Source of the DNA: Crithidia expoeki
Lineage: Eukaryota > Euglenozoa > Kinetoplastea > Trypanosomatida > Trypanosomatidae
Length of the DNA stretch: 64,000 nucleotides
Direction of reading: 5' to 3'
Assembly (NCBI GenBank): GCA_900240875.1
Contig: OESE01000215.1
Coordinates: 310,001 to 374,000 of the forward strand
The notes beneath the pieces were generated by a model. The model made no database searches, had not been told where the DNA came from, and saw only the letters and a program-made list of their open reading frames with translations. Of the stretch, positions 12,201-21,605 are shown piece by piece; the stretch's first letter is position 1, and each line of letters starts with the position of its first letter. The translations under genes were made by a program, and so were the position numbers.

Positions 12201-15200
12201 CAACGAGCGCTGAGAACTGTAGGCGTTGCTGACGGCGTTGCTCAGCTCCTCGCGGCGCTCCCGCACGTTGACTTCATGCTCCGCCTGTGTTACATAAGAG
12301 AGGGCCAACATGCGCTCGCTCTCGGCGACGCGCCAGGCAAACTCCAAGTCGTCGGCAGTTGCCGCTGAGGTGCCGACGCTGTGCTCCTCGGCGGTGTAAA
12401 GAAGACCAGAGCCGGCGCCACGGAAGTGCATATTGCGGTGGAACTGCTGCTGAGCAGATGTGGTACCACTATTACCACCGGACTTTACATTGAAACCGGA
12501 TGAGGCTGCTGGCACTGCACTTGCCCCATTAGTCGTGGTGGACCCCAGCGACGGGACCGCTGAGGTGGACGCGGAAGTTCCGCCGGCCGCTCCGGCCGCT
12601 GCTGCGTCAGCGTCCTTCAATGACTTCTTCGCGATGTTCACGGCAAGCTGAAAGAGCTCGACAGACTTCTTATAATCTTTCATCTTCATCAGCTGCGAAC
12701 CGCGCTCCATGTAGGCGGCGAATAGCTCCGACTCACGGGAGCGGCGGCGCAGCATCTGCAACACTTGCGCACACTGCGAGAAGTACTTGGCCGCTTTGGC
12801 GTGGTCGTTAAAGGCGGCGTGCGCTAGCCAGCACTCCTTCAACAAATACACATTCGACCTCAGCAGCTTCGAGCGGCAGTCGGCGAAGCGAATAACGCAG
12901 TCACGACGTGGGCGTGGGGCCAGCACCTGCAGCATCTGCTCACACAGCGTCGCTTGCGGCAGCACAAACTGCACCGTTTCTATCACCGCGCCGTAGACGC
13001 GGCAGGCCGCCTGCGCACGCACGAGCAACACCATGGACTGCAGGTAGCGCAAGGCGGAAAAAATGGTCTGGCTGTGGCTCGTCCAGTCTTTCTTTTCAAA
13101 GCGGAAATGCTTCTGCGCATTGCTTAGCGCCTCCACCGACTTGCCCGCGGCGAGACGAGCGTTGATGAGTGAGACGAGCGAGCGCTGCCGTGCCCGAAAC
13201 TCACCGAAAGCGCCGGCAACGAGGCGTTCCTCCTGTGCGTTCTGCTCTGCCTCTTCGAGCCGTGGAGGCTTCGCGCTGAGGCACTGCTCGCCACGCTTGT
13301 GCAAAGCGGCAGACCACGACATGTTCACGATGCGCTCCAGTACAATCACACTCAGTGGGCAACCCACAGAGTAGGTGGAGGGGATAGAGGACGGTGGCGG
13401 CGGCGGGGGCAGCAGCATCGTTGTGTTCGTCGGCAATGTGGCTGTGGTTATTGCGTTGTCACCCCCACTCACACCTGTGCCAAACAGGGTTGGCAACGCG
13501 GTGCTGCTGCCTCCGGCCGCGAAGCTGTGGGTGTTACTGTCGCACTCACTACGGGGTGGCGTAACGCCGATGCTGGCCGCTTGCTGCTGCAGGTGTAGGT
13601 TCTGGTGTTGCGTGTTCGACATTTGCTCGGCTTCCGGTGATGTCGTGGTGGTGTCGGGGGGCGTTGACACAAATCCAAACGGGGTCCAAGCGGCGGACTG
13701 TTCCGCTGTCGACAGCGAGTAGCGGTCCGTGCCGTTGCCGCTGAGGTGGTTGTTTGGCCGGAGGTGATTGCCGTTGTTGCTGCCGTTGTTGGGAATTCTG
13801 CCTGTGGCGGCGGACGTCGCCTCGACGTCCGACACCCCGCACTCGCGGCTCATTTGAAACGAACCGGCCAACGGTGTGCTGTGGTTTGAGGCGGCCGCGT
13901 TACTCGCATTGGAGGAAAGCAACTGGTGGGCAACAAACTGTGTGTTCAGTAGGCCGTGGCGCGGCAACGACCCCGCAGTGAGGGTGGTACTCGGCAGCAC
14001 CTGCGGCAAAAATGAGGATGTATTAGAGGGCGTCGCGTTCATCGCGGCAGCCGCCGATGCCGGCGCCGCCCCCGTTCCGGCAGATCGCGGCGACATGTCT
14101 TCTACACTGAACTTCGTCGGGGTGAACGCCGTACCACCGACCGCGGCCGCACTGTTTTGTGACGGCGAGGCACGGGCATTGGGCGTGGGTGGCACGAGAA
14201 TAGTGGTCCCCGCAGTCATTGTCGTCGTAGCTGTAGTAGCAGAGAAAGAGGCGCGTGGCGTCTTCTGCGGTTGTTGTGCTGTGGACGGGATGGCGAGTTC
14301 GCTGAGCGGGTTCACCTCAACGGGGCTAGCCACTGCCGTCGTGGTGGCGGTCTGTGTAGGAGAGGCAGCAGAACTGTTACCGCGGCGGATGTTCCGCCGC
14401 GTTGCTGCCGACTCGCTGTAGCGCTCCATGCGAGTGCGCATGCTGCGGTAAAGCACAGCGAAACGCCGCTCGCGCTTCCGCTCCGACCACGCGTCGGAAC
14501 CGAAGAAGTATGCCGTAGCGAGGCGGCAGAGTGTCTTGGTATCTGTAATGTACGCCCTCGTCAACGGCGACTCAGGGGCGGACGGGGTGAGCTGCGTGCT
14601 CGTCGCACTCGACTGTCCCGGCAGCGGTTCGTCGGTGAAATTGCTGCCGTTGTTGGCGTTGTTGTTGCTGCCACCTGCCTGTGGAACAGCAGACATCTTT
14701 TCCTCCCCATCGTTGCCACTCTTGTCGGTTATTGTGGCCTCCGAGGCGCTGATGGGCAAGCCGGAACTGTTGCCGTAATTCAGCGTGAGCTGCACGCTCG
14801 CCATCTCTGCCTCGACCGCGCCCTCTAAAAAACTCGACCATGTGTCGCCGACGGCCTTGCGGTAGACAAGCTCAAGCTCCGCGACTAGGTCGTCCATCAC
14901 CAACGTCGGGTCGTCCATCATCACCTGCACGGACGAAGGGAAGGATGGGTTGAGCTTTGCGAGGGTGGGGCTAGGCGGGGCCCCACTGGAGGCAATGTTG
15001 GAAGCTGCCGTACCACCACCACTTGCAGCAGTAGTGCTTATTGTTGACGCAGTGGCGGCTGCACTGGGTACTACTGCCGCTGCAGCTGCACTGCCGCCAC
15101 CCGAGCCAGCAGAAGTGGGGTTAGTCATAGTGGACTGCGAAGCAGTAGTGGCAGAGGGCGCGGCTGTTCCGTTTGACGTCCCCACACTGTTGCTGCTGCT

Positions 15201-17684
15201 GCCCGTCGTCGATATCCCACCACGCGGGGAGGCCATCGGCGCCACAGGGGCTGTCGTGGTCGACGCCGCTGCAGCCGTCGCCGCTGTTGGGTCGGTGTGG
15301 CGCAGCCTCTCGGCGTGGCGGTGGATATTCGAGAGTAGGTACCGCGGCTTCGGCTTCTGAAGCATGCACATCACCATCTCCCGCCCGTCGTCGCGCAGGA
15401 AGCTGGCGCAAAGGGTGCACTCGGCGACGATGTGGCCTGGGGAGTTGCCCATCCACTCATCCAATTCTTGGACGACCGACTCCCAGTCGATGTAGGGAAT
15501 GTCATCCGACAGGGCCGAATCGCTGGCATTGTTTGCAACCTTTTTACTGTCTAGCTGCTGCGCTTGCCCGACGTCATTGGCGGGTTCGTCGGCGCTGCCG
15601 CTGGTGACAGCGGACGGCGCGGGCGGAGGCAGCGGGAGCGGAGCGAGTGGAGGCCGGCCGGCGCTGGCGCCTGCCACGATTTTACCCGTTGTCCCGGTCT
15701 CCGTGGTGGTGGTGGTGGTCAGCGACACCTCCAGTGTTGCTCGCTCCGCCGATCTAGTAGGCGCATTCAGCCCAGTGGCCGCAGCAGCATCAGCACCGGC
15801 ACCACAGTTAGCTTTACGGCTGTTGCACTGACGGCTGCTGCTGAGCACTTGCAAGTGATGGCGCAGGATAGCTTTGATGATCGCCCACGTCGCCAAGGAG
15901 CACGCCACCATCAACAGCTCCTCCAGCAACTTCTTGTCTTCTTTCGAAATGGAGTAGTCTACACGATTGGCCGGCGGCAAAACGCCGTTTTCTTCCAACG
16001 CGTGCTTCACCTTCGCGACTGGGGGCGGCAGTGAGGCAAATCCAGCTGCTGCGGTGCCAGATGTTGCTGTTGTAGTCGTGTTCCACCCAGAGAGGGGAAA
16101 CTGAGACTCACGCGACGCGGCCTGCCCACTAGCGGTGGTCTTGGGCGCAGCAGGGACCGGCAGTGTGGGCAACTCAGTGTCGTCAGGGGTGCGCATTAGT
16201 GCCTCGGAGCGGCTCGTCGTCAAATGCGGCGAGTTCAGCGGGGCAGGCGCGCCGGCCACGTCTACCTGCTGTGACTGGTTTGTCGGCGTCAGCGAGCTGG
16301 GCACTGCCTTCGCCGTGGTCGCCGACGATACCGATGGTGCTGTTGCTGTCATCGTGGTAGTTCCCCTGTCCGTTGCAGCAGGGAGTACCTGCGACAGGCG
16401 CTGCCAGCGGAACTCTGTTGTGCTGCCGACTGGGCTAGTGGTGCTAATCGGCACAGCCACCCCGGTCGCCAGCTTTTCCATTGCGCGGTGTCGCACGTCG
16501 TCCATAAGGGTGCGGTCGATGCGGACGATCACCTCCACAATCTGCAGCAGCAGACAGCGCCACTCGTAGTGTGTGAAAACGGTCGGAACACTAGGTGGGG
16601 GTGAACTAGCAGACGTGTCAAGGCCGGGGGCGGCCACCGTAGAGAGGTCCGCCGTCTCGGCGGGGGTGGCGATCATTGAGGCGTTGCGCGAGGTGGCCGC
16701 TGCGATGTTAGTGCGTGTACCGTCAAGCGAGGTGTTGTTGTTCTCATCCCCCCAGTTGGTCGGTGTATCAGCGGTACCACCTATACCATCCAGCGAGCCG
16801 GAAGGGCCCCCTGTGAAAGAGGAAGGTGGAACAACACTGCTGCCACGCGTCACGCACTCCTGAGTTGAGCGGCCGTCCGCATTCTTGTTGTTGTTCCAAC
16901 CTGCCGCACCGCCAGCCTCCATATCAAGCCGTGCCTTCTCCTCGTCAGCCAGAGCCGACTGCGCCACTCCTTCAGGCACCTCCTGCAGGCACACATCGAG
17001 GGCGTCTATCATCTCCGCTCGGATCTTCTGGAGACTCAGCAGCTTCGCCCGGGAGGCCGAGGCGGGGATCGTAAAGCTCACGCCTTTGCATGTCCCATTC
17101 GTGTTGGTCGGCGAGACACTCATCGGGGGGGGCACGGCAGTCGGGATCAGAGAATGGCTCGAGCGTGGGCTGTCACCCTCGAGGCTGTCGCGCGTAGCGG
17201 CTATCGAATTGCGTGGCCCTATGTAGGACAGCGACTCCGTCACCTCGCCGTTGTAAACATCTCCTGCTGCGGCGGCGGTTGCATCATCCTGCCGCTGCAG
17301 CTGGTCAGATCGCTTCTGTACGACCCCTTGAATGTGCCGTAAGACGTCCTGCGTGCTCGCGTTGGGTCGAAGACCTTTCAAGATGCTCGAGGAGGCAAAC
17401 ATGGAGTTGTCGCCGAAAGCGGAGGGCATGCCGAATAGTGGAGACTCGATAAAACTGTTGTTAACGTCATCGCCTCTCTTGCAGCCGTACGCGCCAGGAA
17501 AGCCAGGGGTCCCGGCTCGGTTCGACAGGTTGTTTTTTGTGTTGTTCACGCCGTCGCATGCACCACTCGCCGATCCGCTGTAGCCGCCGTTGTTGCCGTT
17601 GCTGTTGTTGCCAACGCCGTTGCTTGCGCCACCTTCAGGGCCGCCTCGCTTAAAGAAGCTTGCGAGACCCTTAAAGCTGAGCAT
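6294..17684 (-). CDS. Giant TPR / CHAT-fold protein, 3796 aa, probable pseudo-protease
   Basis: One uninterrupted 11.4-kb frame. I place the start at the ATG at 17684 (MLSFKGLASFFKRGG); the frame extends 45 codons further upstream but only to a non-ATG codon. Most of the protein is disordered low complexity (runs of N, S, T, A, G and P) with ordered islands. Two helical segments lie near residues 365-410 and 575-610. TPR-like helices lie near 1645-1700 (for example MERGSQLMKMKDYKKSVELF) and a longer TPR block at about 2430-2710. The last ~430 residues follow the CHAT fold seen in caspase/separase relatives: a VIIMPDIALLHVPFAGLL strand near 3370, a MFLGPIDQGG strand near 3612, LLVLTADRG near 3700, and a C-terminal AEARAKGMSSNTWGAFTLIG helix and strand. 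At the usual catalytic His-Gly site there is Leu-Gly-Pro, and at the usual 'SACET' Cys site there is TAD, so proteolysis seems unlikely. A scaffold role is an inference. Confidence 0.9.
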   Translation of the reverse strand: MLSFKGLASFFKRGGPEGGASNGVGNNSNGNNGGYSGSASGACDGVNNTKNNLSNRAGTPGFPGAYGCKRGDDVNNSFIESPLFGMPSAFGDNSMFASSSILKGLRPNASTQDVLRHIQGVVQKRSDQLQRQDDATAAAAGDVYNGEVTESLSYIGPRNSIAATRDSLEGDSPRSSHSLIPTAVPPPMSVSPTNTNGTCKGVSFTIPASASRAKLLSLQKIRAEMIDALDVCLQEVPEGVAQSALADEEKARLDMEAGGAAGWNNNKNADGRSTQECVTRGSSVVPPSSFTGGPSGSLDGIGGTADTPTNWGDENNNTSLDGTRTNIAAATSRNASMIATPAETADLSTVAAPGLDTSASSPPPSVPTVFTHYEWRCLLLQIVEVIVRIDRTLMDDVRHRAMEKLATGVAVPISTTSPVGSTTEFRWQRLSQVLPAATDRGTTTMTATAPSVSSATTAKAVPSSLTPTNQSQQVDVAGAPAPLNSPHLTTSRSEALMRTPDDTELPTLPVPAAPKTTASGQAASRESQFPLSGWNTTTTATSGTAAAGFASLPPPVAKVKHALEENGVLPPANRVDYSISKEDKKLLEELLMVACSLATWAIIKAILRHHLQVLSSSRQCNSRKANCGAGADAAAATGLNAPTRSAERATLEVSLTTTTTTETGTTGKIVAGASAGRPPLAPLPLPPPAPSAVTSGSADEPANDVGQAQQLDSKKVANNASDSALSDDIPYIDWESVVQELDEWMGNSPGHIVAECTLCASFLRDDGREMVMCMLQKPKPRYLLSNIHRHAERLRHTDPTAATAAAASTTTAPVAPMASPRGGISTTGSSSNSVGTSNGTAAPSATTASQSTMTNPTSAGSGGGSAAAAAVVPSAAATASTISTTAASGGGTAASNIASSGAPPSPTLAKLNPSFPSSVQVMMDDPTLVMDDLVAELELVYRKAVGDTWSSFLEGAVEAEMASVQLTLNYGNSSGLPISASEATITDKSGNDGEEKMSAVPQAGGSNNNANNGSNFTDEPLPGQSSATSTQLTPSAPESPLTRAYITDTKTLCRLATAYFFGSDAWSERKRERRFAVLYRSMRTRMERYSESAATRRNIRRGNSSAASPTQTATTTAVASPVEVNPLSELAIPSTAQQPQKTPRASFSATTATTTMTAGTTILVPPTPNARASPSQNSAAAVGGTAFTPTKFSVEDMSPRSAGTGAAPASAAAAMNATPSNTSSFLPQVLPSTTLTAGSLPRHGLLNTQFVAHQLLSSNASNAAASNHSTPLAGSFQMSRECGVSDVEATSAATGRIPNNGSNNGNHLRPNNHLSGNGTDRYSLSTAEQSAAWTPFGFVSTPPDTTTTSPEAEQMSNTQHQNLHLQQQAASIGVTPPRSECDSNTHSFAAGGSSTALPTLFGTGVSGGDNAITTATLPTNTTMLLPPPPPPSSIPSTYSVGCPLSVIVLERIVNMSWSAALHKRGEQCLSAKPPRLEEAEQNAQEERLVAGAFGEFRARQRSLVSLINARLAAGKSVEALSNAQKHFRFEKKDWTSHSQTIFSALRYLQSMVLLVRAQAACRVYGAVIETVQFVLPQATLCEQMLQVLAPRPRRDCVIRFADCRSKLLRSNVYLLKECWLAHAAFNDHAKAAKYFSQCAQVLQMLRRRSRESELFAAYMERGSQLMKMKDYKKSVELFQLAVNIAKKSLKDADAAAAGAAGGTSASTSAVPSLGSTTTNGASAVPAASSGFNVKSGGNSGTTSAQQQFHRNMHFRGAGSGLLYTAEEHSVGTSAATADDLEFAWRVAESERMLALSYVTQAEHEVNVRERREELSNAVSNAYSSQRSLQRWQTKGGTPKRLLTAVPCSLIVICKGLLLLNQARKAALLLEPLIENKPNSALVRPPMWREILDPTEDPYTAEDVVLRTYVCSVKIAVYMLYARCLAEFDGERALRAVTQVDQLLQESDTWIYAIRTELRRALEEVLTNDKSATTAPTSPCTVCNLELPRITAPVVAARASTGPANDDNEDTMCTARQGGGGAETVVSVASTVATAGTRAPATDVPPLRVLSTGTKHMNTNSVSASNVTDGGVSHHSPEYNSPEEVALHQRRSNEIGGVTGGAGSVAPSRDDLLPDDDGERSRRSTVMNTGLGSINADMWNCGNPNAISDLFPVPSSPMDNNNNLNSSSNQNSSTMPAGGSPQAVAAAATVTTTAMPTLRVHMESASECMTALFALREGKSHIRKALRDVFIVSGDAHSLIKNWEEALKSYSHALVISMSEVEAANAAAQSRRRVSHFTSPRNTTTGTMNNNSNNSGGVGAHDDTKSLTASQVPSNVTGVVNGSHHPTPGGPGSSLRGGGSGGGHAASTITVNNNGTSVMDTCGGGGAMAAAVGSNNQCWGQVVPLDEEFYLWDEEDGLIADNMVNRDLTASTAAKDLRAVVADEERMDSRACESLVLSKLANVYRALDKPTTAIHYHNLVLDYANECSDKLLAYNSMLSLARLYTAASLLDEARDTWAKVSDLAKEYEDKEVSRETKRNIVAGQESAGMYLDVVKTAEELEKLATCEEGEDAAADRRFALEALANANLQLGQYEACITALDNREKVQEKSAEWNGRLLSMRAKARMGLNKPAEAIKVMQSWASKARNLGNWVELGKANSALSAAYASENQNVQARHYHEATLNAFALAESLNEDCQQIALDSARWLVHYAYLDEGTVQVDPSLTYTGGCLTSDSEASVGDFRYTDSNLCNTSGDLGAMLAKEEELRRSPSSLISESLRGRDGSDEDDFFSSSTLSNNSLFCMRYPNLADSDRPAHTPNPEDNEEMKGDGDNNNRIGRSDNNDSDASSSGGAAAGTADDTEKGIAAVSSDGEKQDESMLQRHVSNTFEPKDPNCATQPPSLVSSVDRLPHEYPAQPDTLELNFSCSSAGQSEVGDNDTLGEENEDEVRRRREVDEALRTMDDDVDHFESSPPMQLERGSRNSGSNSVGDSGAAAAAATVAAAVAAAAQSNMFFNVGEDEEVCDTKGVKASSSAVTDASFGGAKGAAKSATTGGTSNAAPPMPNVTTAAVKSTGSAAVTGGTKSASSNYIPPPTALANVSICSRPAAAAAGTDVLEMPVDGGWSASDSISGAAVSVTGSPLGGSNGGKVTNGGGAGFADGRDDTAVGGASFRQDGDDSHQVRKPARVRTTYYRGAIEMMETAAQLLLVPRSVSRMVIPYSPAEAVDFALLTHPRSLFVFYFAEYTTEYGAQCDVVVRPPCTTGFLKLRTQISLREYHNKDVVRSLLTTLSSEPLVEVDRASTSTTGGNNNNCDLGVSLTHPFGGAVAKASAATSVGSGGGSNGTGAGPTLSNFSPDLVRAVLDDESLCCLHNLHADAWQPIIDRMHREHVSYQGAETVIIMPDIALLHVPFAGLLPSPDYGGEDAPLGEQFTLIVTPSLAHFVYHGMSAHQQQHCVSPERCGALDPNAYRYLFIPYDTTNTGGMNYELSTGVAVPGSSAPGSPRLRQQQQASPSTKAAVTLISAANPSTTGATGRATNNASPVTFAALWPPVSPAHSNGDSTLPVQTSTTASTGNTDTAGPVRRESATLGAAESAITPTDDGTFDGLLKTWRVHRGCTRKELIHAFTDCQTRALMFLGPIDQGGVRVADGVVTLNDIMQKLQQARLQQAAQGGSIAICVANAESNNNNLASSGAAQALPAASASSAPSIPLPPLCTHMDLLVLTADRGICPSVTNGGMTANLCMSLGVHRVLRLNIIHDLAPNDEHHEFIAHYLTNLRKVMRWKLRNPYAVALRITIAEARAKGMSSNTWGAFTLIGSA

Positions 17685-19362
17685 TTTTGTGCCTTTGCGA
17701 GTGCTATGGGGTTGAACGGCGATGGATTTTGAGAGTTTAAATGAAAATTGCGCCGGACACACACGTAGTAAGTACAAAATGCGTTTTTTTTTGGATTCAG
17801 ACGGTCTTGAACGCCACAATTGGTATTCCTCCGCGGAAGCTGGCGCCGATTGCGAGAGAATGAACTCTTTGCGACAACAACGTTAGAAATGGCAAAACTT
17901 CCGCTGTCAAATGGCAGAAAACGTGAAGCCAACGCCAAGACAAAGAAAAGCCAAACGAGCAATATGATCAAGCTGCGGGCTTACGTATGAGCTTTGTCTA
18001 AAAAATAAGGTTATAGACCCTTCTGACGTGAGAATATCACCGCAGTTACTCAGTGCTCCGTTAGAAGAAGAGAGGACGGACTAATTCGATAGCCCAGCAG
18101 GCAGCTACGACAAGCAGTGAAAGGAAAAAGGGGTATAGGGTCTCGCGGTTTACACACCCCAACAACAACAACAAAAAAAAAAAACTTGCAGGAAGCTGAC
18201 CTGCTCAGCTCCACAAATTGCTGAACAAACAAATAAAAGAGCTCGAATTCCGCTATGAAAGCAAATCTGAAGGAATCAGCAAAACAGCTGCAGTAAGTAG
18301 GGAAAAAAGACAATACGCAGTGTGCGTCCTCCTCGCACGCGATCTCCCTCCTCTCGTTGTACGTGTTCAAAGTCCCGCCTCTGATGTTCAAGCAAAAAGA
18401 GAGGTGGATAAGGGCTGATGAAGTAAACGTCTAATAACTGACGCTATTAGAGGAGGAAATGAAGAAAACTAAACTGTGGGAACCGCGTCAGATAATTCGT
18501 AGCATCCCTGAGAATAATGAACGTGTGTGTGTTTGGATTGCGGGGGAAACAAAATGAGGGGGTGAAGAAGGAAAAGACTACAATGCAAGATTAAGAGTCA
18601 AAAAATGTGGCAAACACACGAGCAAAGCACAACGACAATAACAACAATAATAATATACGCTTTTTATTTGTTGAATTCAGAGTTCCAGCTGGCTAACAAG
18701 CTCCAGAAGTGCAGTGCTTTATCTTTTTTTTTCTGGTCTGTTTTTAACGTCAGAAAGTAAATCAATGCAACCTTCGGCTCGCCTTTCTTCGTGTGTCCGG
18801 CAAAAGGGGTTACCTATTACCACACTTTTAAGTACTGCACTTTTCGTTCTTTCTCTCTTTTCCTATGAGTCACGTACGCACGCGCTCCAGCAGCGCCATT
18901 GACTGCGCTTTGGTCTCCAAGAATATAAGCGTCGCTTTTGAGTTGATGTTCCGCACTCTGGGTGTCCATATGAGGTGTGGCAGACCCTTACCACAACAAC
19001 CACTATGACGTCACTTTCAGGCAGGTGGCGCGAAGAAGGAAGGCCTTTCATCCGGGACGCGTCTTTTGGCTCCCCAAACGACCGCAGAACAAAGTCAGGG
19101 TGACCGCCGACCCGTCACGATTGTAAAAAGCCGTTACCACATTCTTTCTTGCGTTTTCTTTTCTTTTTTTTTCTTTCAGACTCGGCGGTTTTCCAGGGCA
19201 TGCTGTCACGCCCAAATACAATGACAGCACTTAGCTCATTGAATACCCTGAATGGCATCCAGTAAAAACTACAAGCTCGGCACCGCAATTAGTAGACATA
19301 GCCAACAAATCGCAAATCGAAAAAACACACTATCTTGTTTTCAGCACCTTCCTTCCAGTTCG
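17685..19362. other. Spacer between giant gene and WW-like gene
   Basis: No credible gene. A patch at about 18880-19120 is less AT-rich than its surroundings but has no long open frame. An AG at 17704-17705 on the minus strand is the nearest acceptor-like site for the giant gene, with only a weak pyrimidine tract before it. Plus-strand A runs are common, as in the other spacers. Confidence 0.55.
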
Positions 19363-20544
19363 CTACGCATTGTTCGCGTCCGCATCCACGTTGCCCGCAC
19401 GGCTCCACCACACCACCCACGGCTCTTGCTCATGCGCCTCCCGTGAGATGTGATCGAGGTAGAAGGTGCAGTTGTGAAACACACGCCGCTCCCACCCAGG
19501 CGGCAGACGTCCACGTGTGGAAAGCACTGCCGCTACGGAGGAGCCCGCTGCCGTTGCTACACCATCGCTGCTGCACAGTGGCACCTCTACCTTTCCCTCA
19601 TCGGAGGTCAGCGTCTTCGCCATCGACAGCGTCGGCGGCGATTGTGAGGCATCGAGGGAAGACTCAGCGAGAGAGGGGGACGGATTTGTATTAAAACACG
19701 TACCGGTAGTGGCTGCTGCAACTGCGGCGGCGGAGCCACTGGCGTTGTCATTTGGGTAAGTGTCGCCGCCAGGACAGAAGGCGCGGTATATGTCTTCGCC
19801 TGTGGCATTCGGGCCAAAATCCCTCACCCCGCTCAGCCGGCCGCGTGCAAGGATGACACGCAGCTCGGGAATGCAGGCCGTATAGAGCACGGCAGGAAAG
19901 GGGGAAGACAGCTGCACGTGTGATTGCGAGAGATTTGGATTATATGTGTTACACGTCGCCGCTGCCGAAGCAGTAGCAGCAATAGAGGGCTGCGGTGATG
20001 GTGGTGGTATTGGCTTTATCTGCAGAGACACGGGGGCAGAAATAAATGGGGTCCCCTGGGCAGGGCTGGACATGGTCAGAGGGAATGGCACCTGCTGCGA
20101 AGGGGGGCGCGAAAGCGGTGCTATCGGTGAAGGCACCGAGAACGCCAATGCTGCTGGTTTTGTGGTGGCGGGTGCAGTCTCCACCGCAGAGGAGGGTGAG
20201 AGGAGAGGAGCACGTGCAAGTGATGGTGCTGCTGCTAACGCGTATTTGTACGGCGGCGGAAGGGTGGAAAGCGGATTGAACGCCGCGGGTACCCCTGGTG
20301 CAGTGGTGGTGGATTGACCGTCAGCGAGAGACGGCGGCGAGGCGGAGGGCGACCGCGCTGGTAGCCCTGGTGGAGGTGGCGGAGGCGCGGTTGGGTCCGG
20401 TGACTCATCCGGCACGTGCGCCTGAGCGTGAGCAAGCTGCTCGGAGATGTACGTGTGGGCATCTGCCCGGTACGGAGGTACATACGACATGGAAGTTGTG
20501 CTGTTGTGCGCTGCTGCGCCCGCCGCAGAATGGGGATGGCTCAT
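19363..20544 (-). CDS. Pro/Ala/Ser-rich protein with C-terminal degenerate WW domain, 393 aa
   Basis: I place the start at the ATG at 20544 (MSHPHSAAGAAAHN). The 16 codons upstream begin with a non-ATG codon, and an acceptor-like AG sits only 16 nt upstream of the ATG. Most of the protein is a proline-rich, probably disordered chain. A compact segment in the middle contains LYTACIPELRVILARGRLSG, followed by a short Gly/Asp-rich stretch; I do not recognise it. Near the C-terminus, residues 347-375 match a WW domain: LPPGWERR (Trp351), then TFYLDH (Tyr362, His365), then a final Pro375. The second signature Trp is replaced by Glu at about residue 372. WW domains bind Pro-rich ligands and are known in trypanosomatid RNA-regulatory proteins such as ZFP2, but no CCCH zinc finger is present here. 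Its position next to four RRM genes is suggestive only. Confidence 0.82.
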   Translation of the reverse strand: MSHPHSAAGAAAHNSTTSMSYVPPYRADAHTYISEQLAHAQAHVPDESPDPTAPPPPPPGLPARSPSASPPSLADGQSTTTAPGVPAAFNPLSTLPPPYKYALAAAPSLARAPLLSPSSAVETAPATTKPAALAFSVPSPIAPLSRPPSQQVPFPLTMSSPAQGTPFISAPVSLQIKPIPPPSPQPSIAATASAAATCNTYNPNLSQSHVQLSSPFPAVLYTACIPELRVILARGRLSGVRDFGPNATGEDIYRAFCPGGDTYPNDNASGSAAAVAAATTGTCFNTNPSPSLAESSLDASQSPPTLSMAKTLTSDEGKVEVPLCSSDGVATAAGSSVAAVLSTRGRLPPGWERRVFHNCTFYLDHISREAHEQEPWVVWWSRAGNVDADANNA

Positions 20545-21605
20545 GTGAAGTAGAATGAACTCAGTTTTAAGAAGGCAGCCGGGACAAAACAAACAGAAAC
20601 AGATGACAGCAACACAATAAGTAGCACAAAAAAAAAAGCAGCTTAAAAAGCTATGGCAGATGTGCTCAGAGTGAGCAAAGGGATATCAGAAGAGGAGTGA
20701 GGGGCAAATAAGGTGAATTGTCCGCTACCATCAAAGTTACTCAATAAGCTTGTTTATATATTTTGCAGGGTATAAAGAAACGTACGCATATGGTGAATGA
20801 ACCGTGCGGAAAAGCGGCTTCAAGTGTGCGGACGATTTTCTTTCAGCTTTGGTAGACTTACTGTTTAAGTCTTGACACCTTTTGGATACCTCTAGCGTCA
20901 CATAAGAAAAAAAAAAAAACGCGCCTTGTTTACTTTCATCAACGCCACTAAGGCTATGACCCACGACAGCACACACTCCTTTCGCGATGCGTTTAAGTTT
21001 GGCTGTTTTCTGCACTTTAGGCTGACAAAGAGAACACCAACAAAAAAGGAAGTGATGGACGACGGTCAAAAGTACAGTTCGTGAGCACTGGAGCAACATA
21101 CACCCTTGCGGACAGACATTGAGTGTCGTGTGCAGGTTCGAAAAAGGTGAAAGATGGCACCCGCTTCACCCCTTTAGCTGCGCTCACCTCAACAATAAAA
21201 AGAAAAAGTTCATGAAGAAAAGAGAGTTGGACGAAAATGGTAAAGGGGTACGCTGTAACGGAAAACGTGAAGAAAGGCTTGACGAGGCAACACACAACGG
21301 CTTCAAGCAAATTCTCCTACCTTCGCGCAGTTGATTGTATAACGTACTCTTTAATCCGCATTTACAGCACCCCCAAAAAAAAAAATGAGAATAATTGGAA
21401 GACAAGAAGCGTAGCAGAAAGAAAAAAAAAATGCCAGGGAACCAGCAAACGGCACTTGTCCTAAAAAGCAATAATAATAACAGTACTGAACGCAAAGAGG
21501 AAGAGATTAAACTGTGTATAGATGCTTTTCTTCTCGGAAAGAGAGGAGGCGTGAAGGCTCTGTGCGCTATCGGAATCACCTTCATTTACCTCTTTTCTTT
21601 CGATT
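20545..21605. other. Spacer between WW-like gene and short RRM gene
   Basis: No gene seen. The minus strand upstream of 20544 reads as a pyrimidine-rich tract ending at an AG at 20560-20561. The rest is AT-rich and should be the 3'UTR of the short RRM gene; at about 1.06 kb it is by far the shortest spacer downstream of an RRM gene in the window. Confidence 0.55.
20560..20561 (-). promoter_or_regulatory. Candidate trans-splice acceptor AG for WW-like gene
   Basis: First AG after a minus-strand pyrimidine-rich stretch (about 20563-20605), giving a 15-nt leader before the ATG at 20544. Inference from the first-AG rule. Confidence 0.35.

Noticed and set aside
17685-17819. 45-codon N-terminal extension of the giant protein (and similar extensions at 20545-20592, 21996-22028 and 38155-38265)
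   Set aside because: All begin at non-ATG codons, and plausible splice acceptors fall inside or just beside them, so the first ATG was used.
19006-19013. TGACGTCA palindromes here and at 25141-25148, resembling CRE sites
   Set aside because: Eight-base palindromes are expected by chance at this length, and kinetoplastids lack the CREB-type factor system.
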